A DNA stretch of 64,000 nt, from NCBI RefSeq assembly GCF_001625655.1, contig NZ_AUYB01000103.1, positions 302,030 through 366,029 of the forward strand. The letters are read 5' to 3'. Numbering within the stretch: position 1 is the first letter of the stretch; every line of letters starts with the position of its first letter. Under the pieces are notes generated by a model. The model was not told where the DNA came from. It did not search any database and was given only the letters and a program-made list of their open reading frames with translations. Shown here in pieces: positions 57,438 to 64,000 of the stretch. Both the position numbers and the translations under genes were made by a program. The stretch is from Pseudoalteromonas luteoviolacea DSM 6061. GTDB lineage: Bacteria > Pseudomonadota > Gammaproteobacteria > Enterobacterales > Alteromonadaceae.

Positions 57438-58181
57438 ATGTTAAGTAGAAAGCCAATGGTAGCTGGTAACTGGAAAATGAATGGCTCTTTAGAGCTAGTT
57501 CAAAATATTGCCAGCACAATTAAAAGCATCAATAATGACGATGTTGAAGTAGTTGTTATTCCGCCAACTGTACTTTTAAGCAACGTAGTTGCTTCTGGCG
57601 TAAAAGCTGGTGTGCAGACCGTATCAGAGCATCCGTTAGGCGCATATACAGGTGAAGTACAAGCTTCATTAGTTAAGGCGTTGGGCGCGACTTACACATT
57701 AGTTGGTCACTCTGAACGAAGAAGTATTTATGGTGAGTCAAATGAAGACGTTGCCAATAAGTTTGAGCAAGCCCAAACTGATAAACTAATCCCTATCTTA
57801 TGTGTAGGTGAAACAGAGTCAGAAAGAGAGCAAGGTCAGACTGAAAATGTCGTTGCGGCACAAATTAAAGCTGTAATCGATAAATTAGGTATAGCATCAC
57901 TGAATGACTCTGTGATAGCATACGAGCCTGTTTGGGCTATCGGAACTGGTAAAACAGCCTCTCCTGAGCAAGCACAAGCGGTACACAAGTTTATTAGAGA
58001 TTTAGTTTCAAGTTATGATGCTGAAATCTCAGAATCACTGCAAATCTTATATGGTGGCAGTGTTAATGAAAGTAATAGTGAATTATTGTTCGCACAAGCA
58101 GATATTGATGGCGGTTTAATAGGCGGCGCAAGCCTTAAGCCAGAAGCCTTTAAAATTATCTGTGAGAGTGCAAAAGGATAA
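57438..58181 (+). CDS. tpiA: Triosephosphate isomerase
   Basis: A 247-residue TIM. The ATG at 57438 with GGAG seven bases upstream is used; a longer frame exists but is nonhomologous. NWKMNG (N-terminus), GHSERR with catalytic His, and AYEPVWAIGTGK with the catalytic Glu are present. Its position between glmM and secG differs from E. coli, where secG follows glmM directly. Confidence 0.96.
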   Translation: MLSRKPMVAGNWKMNGSLELVQNIASTIKSINNDDVEVVVIPPTVLLSNVVASGVKAGVQTVSEHPLGAYTGEVQASLVKALGATYTLVGHSERRSIYGESNEDVANKFEQAQTDKLIPILCVGETESEREQGQTENVVAAQIKAVIDKLGIASLNDSVIAYEPVWAIGTGKTASPEQAQAVHKFIRDLVSSYDAEISESLQILYGGSVNESNSELLFAQADIDGGLIGGASLKPEAFKIICESAKG

Positions 58182-58185
58182 GTAA

Positions 58186-58524
58186 ATGTACGAGATTCTT
58201 TTGGTTGTCTATTTAGTTGTTGCATTAGCATTAATCGGAATGATTCTAATCCAACAAGGTAAAGGTGCTGATATGGGGTCGTCTTTCGGAGCAGGTGCTT
58301 CTGCTACGGTATTCGGTTCATCAGGTGCTGGCAACTTTATGACGAAAACTACAACAGTACTAGCAACAGTATTTTTTGTTCTTAGTATTGCATTAGGTAA
58401 CCTTACAGCAGGTCAAATTAAACAAACAGACCAGTGGGAAAACTTGGAAGCGCCAGCGGCGACTACAGTTCCAGCTGTTACTGATGTACCTGCTACAGAA
58501 GAGAATTCTGACGTACCAAACTAA
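58186..58524 (+). CDS. secG: Protein translocase subunit SecG
   Basis: A 112-residue membrane protein with two TM helices (about 4-24 and 53-73) and a loop LIQQGKGADMGSSFGAG typical of SecG. The tail is Ala/Pro/Glu rich. It joins SecY and SecE. It lies four bases after tpiA and immediately before the tRNA-Leu gene. Confidence 0.93.
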   Translation: MYEILLVVYLVVALALIGMILIQQGKGADMGSSFGAGASATVFGSSGAGNFMTKTTTVLATVFFVLSIALGNLTAGQIKQTDQWENLEAPAATTVPAVTDVPATEENSDVPN

Positions 58525-58531
58525 AAAATAT

Positions 58532-58617
58532 GCGAATGTGGTGGAATTGGTAGACACGCCATCTTGAGGGGGTGGTGAGCTATGCTCGTGGGGGTTCAAG
58601 TCCCCCCATTCGCACCA
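58532..58617 (+). tRNA. leuU: tRNA-Leu (anticodon GAG)
   Basis: An 86-base class II tRNA ending in an encoded CCA. The acceptor GCGAATG pairs with CATTCGC. The anticodon loop TTGAGGG carries GAG at 58566-58568, flanked by CCATC/GGTGG. A long variable arm and a GGTTCAAGTCC T-arm are present. This is the leuU equivalent that follows secG in E. coli. Confidence 0.96.
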
Positions 58618-58623
58618 AATAAG

Positions 58624-58661
58624 AAATCCCGATGAGCTATTATGTTCATCGGGATTTTTTT
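58624..58661 (+). terminator. Terminator after tRNA-Leu
   Basis: AAATCCCGATGA and TCATCGGGATTT arms with a ten-base loop and a T-run. It ends the tpiA-secG-tRNA transcript. Confidence 0.9.
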
Positions 58662-58698
58662 ATGTATTTTTAAAGCTCATGTACTTTCTTGAATTTCA

Positions 58699-58715
58699 AC
58701 AGATGTAACATCTGT
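58699..58715. promoter_or_regulatory. Palindromic site upstream of the second TonB receptor
   Basis: ACAGATG-TAA-CATCTGT, a perfect 17-base palindrome in the otherwise AT-rich 285 bases that separate the tRNA terminator from the receptor leader. It could be an operator; the rest of 58662-58920 shows no gene I trust. Confidence 0.35.
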
Positions 58716-58922
58716 CACTTCCTTAAATTTAAATATTTTGGCGATTGTAATAACTATTTGCCAAACCTATTCATCCCGTATATTCAATTCTTTCTGGTCT
58801 ATTTTCCCCGTTATTGTGTTATATCGTGTGATTCTTATGTTTTTATTTGGTTTTACTTAGGTAATAAATTTGTATATGAAAATATTTATGAAGTTTTTAT
58901 TTCAATTCATACACTAAACACA

Positions 58923-58970
58923 TATAATGGCCTTCCAGAGGAAATAGATGCGTATTGCGCATCTTTTTTT
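58923..58970 (+). promoter_or_regulatory. Promoter plus terminator-like hairpin in the receptor leader
   Basis: TATAAT at 58923-58928 is a good -10 (TTCAAT at 58901-58906 is a weak -35, 16-base spacer). About a dozen bases after the implied start lies GATGCG-TATTG-CGCATC followed by seven T (58947-58970), an intrinsic-terminator shape. Most transcripts would stop unless the hairpin is prevented. Confidence 0.5.
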
Positions 58971-59016
58971 ATGCCTGTTTTTATTTGGGCATAAGCTTCA
59001 ACCTTCCTCAGGTTGA
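58948..59016 (+). CDS. Possible 22-residue leader peptide
   Basis: An ATG with AGAGGA five bases upstream opens a 22-codon frame, rich in Leu and Phe (M-R-I-A-H-L-F-L-C-L-F-L-F-G), ending with TGA at 59014. It begins within the terminator hairpin and its last codons lie in a second hairpin (TTCAACC 58997-59003 with GGTTGAA 59011-59017). A ribosome translating it would block the terminator, suggesting a control element. It has no known family. Confidence 0.35.
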   Translation: MRIAHLFLCLFLFGHKLQPSSG

Positions 59017-59047
59017 ATTTACACACGGCGATTCCTTTGGAGAAAAT

Positions 59048-61234
59048 ATGAGAACAGTTTTACCACGCGTTGGTCTATCTGCACTAAGCGCTGCTATTTT
59101 GTCGGCAGTGAGCTTACCTTCCTTTGCAGCTGAAGAAGCACAAGCAAAAAAGAACACTTTTGAAAAAATTGAAGTGACGGCTCGTAAACGTACTGAGAGT
59201 CTGTTCGAAACACCAACAGCGATCACATCTATTGGTGCTGATGCCATTGAAAAAGGCAATATGAGTAACTTAGATGACATAGGTAAATTTGTTCCAAACT
59301 TAAATATTACAAGATACGGTGTGGGCAATGCTGCGCATGCGTCTGTATTCATTCGTGGTATTGGCTTACAAGACCATATTATTACTACTGATCCGGGTGT
59401 TGGGGTGTACGTAGACGGTGTATATCTTGGTCGTCAAATGGGCTCCAACCTATCTTTGCCGAACATTGAACGTGTTGAGGTATTACGTGGACCACAAGGT
59501 ACGCTTTATGGCCGTAACACGCTGGGCGGTGCTGTTAACATCATCACTAAAAAGCCTGGTGCAGAAGATGTTGTTCGCGTTGAATCAAAAGTTGGTTCAC
59601 GTGGCAGAATTGGCGCTGATATCTACACTAACCAAACGATCAATGATGAGTGGAGCTTTGCAGCAAACGCATCTTACAAAGAGCGTGAGGGGGTAGGGCA
59701 TGCGATCAACCTTGAAGCGCCAGAAAAAGAAATTGGTGAAGAGCAAGAAATGAGTGGTCGTTTGGCCATCAAATGGCAACCAAGCAGCGACTTTAGTTTA
59801 AATGTTGCTGTAGATGCCGTAGACAACGAATCTGGCCAATCGCCATATACCATTGAATTAACTGGTGGTTTAGACCCTAATGACCCAAACAATGGTGACT
59901 TTCCGCTTTTAAACGAAAGCTTATTGCCTAAAAACCCAGATGACCTAGGTACCACTGTAGCAGGTATCGAAAGCACAGATTATTCGGGCTGGGGCGCATC
60001 TGTGATAGCTGATTGGCAGGTAAATGATACTTATGCCGTTAAGTTTATTACCAGCAAGCGTGGTTCGGACTACACTGGTGGGCTTGACGACGATGCATCG
60101 CCATTGCACCTATCTGAATTCCCTGAAGAAGGTGGTGCAGATCAGCTGTCTGTTGAGTTTCAGTTAAATGGTACTTTCGATACTTGGGACTTTGTTTCAG
60201 GTTTATACTACTTCAATGAAGATGGCTTTACTGAGTCACAACCATACGTGTTCAGTCCATTTAGCACACCAGGTAACTATGGTAGATTTCGTATCGACCA
60301 AGAAACAGATTCATATGCGGCCTACTTTAACGCAAGCTTTGATATTACAGAGAAGCTAAGTTTGGGTGGTGGTTTACGTTACTCTGAAGACAAGAAAGAC
60401 GCATTTGCTGATTTTGGCTACTTCACCAAAGGCGCAACTGCAGAGTTTGACGAAGTCACTTGGGATGTGAATGCTGCATACCAGTTAAACCGAGATATGA
60501 ATGTCTATGCACAAATCCAAAAAGGGTATCAAAGTGGTGGTTTCCCTCCACGCCCATTTGGTGGTGCGGATGCGTTTGTTTCATTTGATGAAACTAAAGC
60601 ATTAAACTACGAGATTGGTTTCAAAGGACAAGTACATGATAGAGTTTCTATGATGCTAGCCCTGTTTGTTACTGATTACACTGATTTAGCACTGCCATTC
60701 AACGACCCTTCAAATGGGTTTAATACCTACATTGAAAATGCGGGTGAGTCTCGCGCACAAGGTATTGAACTAGAAACTACGGTTGCTGTTACTGATGATT
60801 TTAGCATTCGCAGCTCAGTTGGTTACTTGGACTCTGAAATAACGCATGTTGATGAGGGTGTACAAGGTATTACAGTGGGTAACGCACCTGCATTGACGCC
60901 TCGTTGGACAGTGATGGTTGCGCCATCTTATTTCATTGATATGGAATCTGGCGCTACCGTAGCTGTCAATGCAAGTTACTCATACCGTTCAGATATGCAG
61001 GGCCAATCAGTTAACAACCCTAATGAGTTCATTGAATCTCGTGAGTTATTTGGTTTCAACATCTCTTACACAAACAGTGAAGGCGATACAGAAGTCACTC
61101 TTTACGGCGAAAACATCTTTAATGAAGTTTATGATGTTGGCCGTCTGCAGCAATCTGGCTTTGTTGGCGTAATGCGCAGCAACGACAGAAGCGAATTTGG
61201 TATTAAGTTCAGAAAAGATTTCTGGCTAAACTAA
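59048..61234 (+). CDS. TonB-dependent receptor, ligand unknown
   Basis: A 728-residue receptor with a signal peptide (about 1-26) and a TonB box-like E-K-I-E-V-T-A-R-K-R. The plug contains IRGIGLQDHIITTDPGVGVYVDGVYLGRQ and EVLRGPQGTLYGRNTLGGAVNIITKKPG (split here), the standard family blocks. The start is ATG 59048 with GGAG upstream; a longer frame from 58955 is not homologous. The ligand is unknown. It is monocistronic and followed by a terminator. Confidence 0.92.
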   Translation: MRTVLPRVGLSALSAAILSAVSLPSFAAEEAQAKKNTFEKIEVTARKRTESLFETPTAITSIGADAIEKGNMSNLDDIGKFVPNLNITRYGVGNAAHASVFIRGIGLQDHIITTDPGVGVYVDGVYLGRQMGSNLSLPNIERVEVLRGPQGTLYGRNTLGGAVNIITKKPGAEDVVRVESKVGSRGRIGADIYTNQTINDEWSFAANASYKEREGVGHAINLEAPEKEIGEEQEMSGRLAIKWQPSSDFSLNVAVDAVDNESGQSPYTIELTGGLDPNDPNNGDFPLLNESLLPKNPDDLGTTVAGIESTDYSGWGASVIADWQVNDTYAVKFITSKRGSDYTGGLDDDASPLHLSEFPEEGGADQLSVEFQLNGTFDTWDFVSGLYYFNEDGFTESQPYVFSPFSTPGNYGRFRIDQETDSYAAYFNASFDITEKLSLGGGLRYSEDKKDAFADFGYFTKGATAEFDEVTWDVNAAYQLNRDMNVYAQIQKGYQSGGFPPRPFGGADAFVSFDETKALNYEIGFKGQVHDRVSMMLALFVTDYTDLALPFNDPSNGFNTYIENAGESRAQGIELETTVAVTDDFSIRSSVGYLDSEITHVDEGVQGITVGNAPALTPRWTVMVAPSYFIDMESGATVAVNASYSYRSDMQGQSVNNPNEFIESRELFGFNISYTNSEGDTEVTLYGENIFNEVYDVGRLQQSGFVGVMRSNDRSEFGIKFRKDFWLN

Positions 61235-61244
61235 AATGCGAAAT

Positions 61245-61270
61245 AAGGCCGGGATTCCCGGCCTTTTTTA
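61245..61270 (+). terminator. Terminator after the second TonB receptor
   Basis: AAGGCCGGG and CCCGGCCTT arms with a three-base loop and a T-run. Confidence 0.9.
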
Positions 61271-61385
61271 TGTACAAATTCCCTTTTCTTAAAAGAGTAA
61301 ATTGACGTACTTATCTGATAGCGCATGACAGCTGACACGGATTCCCCTAAACTCTTCGTAACACCAAGATTAATATGAAATTTGC

Positions 61386-63362
61386 ATGCAGTTTAAAGTT
61401 CATACTCTGTCAAGAATAACCGATGGGATAACCGCAATGACTATCTCCACTAAGGGGATTGTGATTGAAGGAAAACAGGCAAAAAAGTTATATACGTGGC
61501 AGATGCAGCAGCAGCCTCCACTTATGCTTGAAGGTAAAATTACCCCTAAATTGCAAATTTTTATGCCTGACGGTCGGGTAAAGGTTCGTATTAAAAATTG
61601 TGATATCGCCTTAGCTCAATTTGAATTGCAGAAACTTTGGCTCAATGCACATATCTCAAGGCTTAGAAACAGCATTTCAAAATTAGAAGCGCTTTTAGAG
61701 CGGCGCTACTTGTCTCATGGTTTGTTAAAAACCGCTAAAAGCAAGGCAAAGGAGCTCTCTGGCCATTGGCTTACTTGGTCGTTAGATCACCGGCTAGAGG
61801 CCTACTTAGCGCAAACCCGTTATACACTTGAAGAGATCCACACTTGGCAACGTCAGGATATTGATGATTTTCGAGAAGCATTTATCACTAAACAACTGAA
61901 TGACTATGAGGCGTTTTTTGATAATATTGCTGGGCAACCATTAACAATCGCACAGCGACGCGCATGCGTTGTCGTAGATGAGAGACAGCTATTACTTGCT
62001 GGCGCTGGAACGGGCAAAACGAGCGTTATGATAGCTAAAGCAGGCTATTTAACAACCGCAGGAATAGCGGATGCCTCACAAGTCCTAATGCTTGCATATG
62101 GCAAAGAAGCAGCAAAGGAGATGCAGTCGAGATTGTCTAGTGCCCAATTGTCTGTCGCTTGTAGAACTTTTCACAGTTTAGGCATTTACATTTTAACAGA
62201 AGTCGAAGGGCGAACGCCTAAGCTTTCTCAATTAAGTAATGATGAGATGCAAAAGCGTCAATTTATTCATGAGACGCTTCAGTCGTTGTGTCAGGATAGC
62301 GCTTTTCATCGCAATTTACTGACTTTGCTAAAAAGCAATTTCAATGAGGACAGAGGGAGTACTCGGGTTGACTTCTCATCACCACATTTAACTAGATTAG
62401 TTAAACAATTTAGTGATCTGATTGGCATGTATAAGCAAGCGCGTAGCTTGGGCAATTTACAACATATTGAAGCTGAGTTTGAGCATTATTTAGTTGTATT
62501 TCGACCACTACTTACTGAGTACCAGTTGTATCTCAATAACGAGCAAGCGATTGATTATGATGACATGATCAGTCATGCCACTAAGTATGTCAAAGCTGAA
62601 CAGTTTAAAAGCAACTGGTCCCATATTTTGGTCGATGAATTCCAAGATATTTCGCCTGCGAGGGCTGAATTGGTTAACGCGCTATTGACGCAGCGTGCGC
62701 GTGGCCATTTATTTGCCGTGGGGGATGATTGGCAATCTATCTATCGATTTAGTGGAGCTGACCTATCATTGACGACTCACTTTTCTCAGCATTTTGGCCC
62801 TTCGACAGTGATGCAGTTGGATAAGACATTTCGCTACCCTCAAGATCTATTAGATTTGGCCAGTGATTTTGTTTGTCAGAACCCTCAACAGATAGTAAAG
62901 CAAGTGCGCGCGCAGATTATTGGTGACGGCCCTTCATTGGTGATAGAGGCACAAGATCAAAATGATGCATTACAGGTAAAGCTTGCTGAACTTGAGATGT
63001 TTGCTCCACCACGTAGTACAGTTATGATTTTGGCGCGATACCATAAGCAGCTTCCATCAAAAGAATATCTAGCGCAGCAAAAGTCGCAGTTTAATGGATT
63101 GCAAATCAGCGCGATGACATTTCATGCAGCAAAAGGTAGGGAAGCGGATTACACGATTATCATTGGGCTCGATACAAGCGTACCGTCGACACAGAAAACA
63201 GATCAAATTATCGAAGCGCTTTTGCCAGCATCTGAGGCTTTTCCATATGCAGAAGAACGGCGGTTATTCTATGTAGCTTTGACGAGAGCGAAGAAACGAG
63301 CATTTATATTATCTCCTAAACAGCCCAGCCGTTTTATTACCGAAATTGCAGAGCAGCTATAA
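61386..63362 (+). CDS. helD: DNA helicase IV (HelD-type UvrD/Rep superfamily)
   Basis: A 658-residue UvrD-superfamily helicase matching E. coli helicase IV across its length: Walker A LAGAGTGKTS (about 203-212), Walker B V416-D-E-F-Q-D421, VGDDWQSIYRFSGADLSL, and EERRLFYVALTRAKKRAF near the C-terminus. The N-terminal region (about 1-185) is the variable HelD-type extension. It unwinds DNA 3-prime to 5-prime and may act on transcription in some bacteria. Confidence 0.9.
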   Translation: MQFKVHTLSRITDGITAMTISTKGIVIEGKQAKKLYTWQMQQQPPLMLEGKITPKLQIFMPDGRVKVRIKNCDIALAQFELQKLWLNAHISRLRNSISKLEALLERRYLSHGLLKTAKSKAKELSGHWLTWSLDHRLEAYLAQTRYTLEEIHTWQRQDIDDFREAFITKQLNDYEAFFDNIAGQPLTIAQRRACVVVDERQLLLAGAGTGKTSVMIAKAGYLTTAGIADASQVLMLAYGKEAAKEMQSRLSSAQLSVACRTFHSLGIYILTEVEGRTPKLSQLSNDEMQKRQFIHETLQSLCQDSAFHRNLLTLLKSNFNEDRGSTRVDFSSPHLTRLVKQFSDLIGMYKQARSLGNLQHIEAEFEHYLVVFRPLLTEYQLYLNNEQAIDYDDMISHATKYVKAEQFKSNWSHILVDEFQDISPARAELVNALLTQRARGHLFAVGDDWQSIYRFSGADLSLTTHFSQHFGPSTVMQLDKTFRYPQDLLDLASDFVCQNPQQIVKQVRAQIIGDGPSLVIEAQDQNDALQVKLAELEMFAPPRSTVMILARYHKQLPSKEYLAQQKSQFNGLQISAMTFHAAKGREADYTIIIGLDTSVPSTQKTDQIIEALLPASEAFPYAEERRLFYVALTRAKKRAFILSPKQPSRFITEIAEQL

Positions 63363-63446
63363 GCTAACTATCGGTTTTATGAAAGCTCGAAAAGTTAGAC
63401 TTCGACGATTAAAGTTGATTTAAAAGATCAATATAGCGAGCGAGAA

Positions 63447-63890
63447 ATGAACAATGATCTGCTGGCGGGTGCGTTAGTACGTTTGAGCAATATTGCTAAG
63501 AACCTCAATATTTCTAGTCATACACTTCAGCGTTGAGCCAAGCTCTATATATCTTAGCGGCTATTTCTATCAGGAAAGATAATGGCGAGTCCGCTTACTT
63601 TAAAGCGTACCGCAGTCGATATAACAGTTTGCTTGAAGCAACCAAAGGTGGGAGCTGCTCTTATCCATTTGTTGAGCAGAGTGAAGTCGAAGCCTTTGAA
63701 ATATGCTGCCGGGAACGTTCCGATTGGAGGGGTAAAGGGTGGCATCTTCTACCTTCGTCAATACAAAATTGTTGTCTGCACTCAAATTAGAACGAGTCTC
63801 CCGCTCTAATGTAAGGGTTATGGCTGGCCTCATTGGCCACCAGACAGATATTCCAGGACCAGACATGTATACAAATGAACGTGTGAAGGG
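63447..63890 (+). pseudogene. Frameshifted glutamate dehydrogenase remnant
   Basis: Family blocks of an NAD(P)-dependent Glu/Leu/Phe/Val dehydrogenase appear in order but in three frames. An N-terminal helix-like block (LLAGALVRLSNIAKNLNI, 63456-) in frame 3 is followed by a stop. Then frame 2 gives ISIRKDNGESAYFKAYRSRY and TKGG (63563-63652). Frame 3 gives LKYAAGNVPIGGVKGGI (63696-63746), and frame 1 gives KLERVSRSN, GLIGHQTDIPGPDMYTNERV (63784-63885). At least three shifts and missing residues are present. The C-terminal half is not found after 63885. Confidence 0.68.
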
Positions 63891-64000
63891 AAAGTCACAA
63901 CTAAACTTTCTGACTATATTCAAAAAGCTTTTGAGCTAGGCTCGCAGCGCCATGTCAGTACCAATATCGACTTACGATATATGTTCTGCGCAACTAAATC
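63891..64000. other. Unassigned window end
   Basis: After the conserved TNERV block the sequence no longer matches the dehydrogenase family, and no other gene or repeat is visible up to the window edge. It may be a deletion junction. The 84 bases 63363-63446 after helD also hold nothing clear. Confidence 0.4.

Noticed and set aside
58689..58994. A 101-residue open frame upstream of the TonB receptor
   Set aside because: AT-rich, no ribosome site, no family; it overlaps a better-supported leader.
63447..63536. An AraC-type helix-turn-helix fragment
   Set aside because: The sequence IAKNLNISSHTLQR resembles AraC-type HTHs, but the following frames fit a glutamate dehydrogenase and the whole block better matches the N-terminal helix of that family, so it is treated as part of the pseudogene.
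1..64000. CRISPR arrays, insertion sequences, integrase or prophage genes
   Set aside because: No repeat-spacer pattern, transposase or integrase frame was recognised in the window.

Overview
The window looks like a chromosomal segment of a marine gammaproteobacterium of the order Alteromonadales, most like Pseudoalteromonas. This rests on AT-leaning codon use, several conserved gammaproteobacterial gene neighbourhoods (ygfZ/sdhE/ygfX/nadB, rpoE-rseABC-lepA-lepB-rnc-era-recO-pdxJ, yhbY/rlmE-ftsH-folP-glmM-tpiA-secG-tRNA-Leu, ilvC/ilvY), several TonB-dependent receptors and a large secreted chitinase. The species call is inference; no database search was possible.

Layout. 1-4190: end of prmB, aroC, then a convergent multi-domain GH18 chitinase. 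4324-7083: a leftward block with an MscS channel, an LrgA/LrgB pair and a crotonase. 7330-9474: a YciU-like DNA-mimic protein, a DUF481 outer membrane protein, a small membrane protein and convergent slyD. 9485-12873: ygfZ, sdhE-ygfX, nadB. 13122-21561: the sigma-E operon, with a readable sigma-E promoter, followed by the lepA-pdxJ housekeeping genes. 21613-30102: bcp, gcvR, bamC, a YjiH-type membrane protein, DUF2897, an ankyrin/membrane protein, bamE, a GIY-YIG protein, and an M28 peptidase overlapping a TPR lipoprotein gene. 30208-35551: a chemotaxis receptor, ilvC/ilvY with a perfect operator-like palindrome, and an orphan winged-helix regulator with a degenerate receiver. 35752-42294: the most system-like accessory locus, with a DUF4856 lipoprotein, an imelysin-family lipoprotein and a FecA-like TonB receptor behind a Fur-box-like promoter, then a di-iron hydroxylase-type membrane protein. 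42359-51955: a small unknown protein, a KefB-type antiporter, a Spo0M-like protein, an ElaA acetyltransferase, an NSS transporter, an RstAB-like two-component pair, an unknown lipoprotein and a serine hydrolase. 51975-58617: the yhbY/rlmE to tRNA-Leu(GAG) block. 58618-64000: a second TonB receptor with an unusual leader (short ORF plus terminator hairpin), helD, and a frameshifted glutamate dehydrogenase remnant.

How the genes work together. The sigma-E operon and the Bam lipoproteins belong to envelope assembly and stress. The DUF4856-imelysin-receptor locus is best read as a surface iron (or iron-complex) acquisition module. The imelysin shows an altered signature motif, and a strong intercistronic hairpin could set different expression levels. 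The chitinase fits a chitin-degrading marine lifestyle. The stretch after tRNA-Leu, where rimP-nusA-infB usually follow, carries accessory genes and a decaying gene instead, which marks a rearranged boundary.
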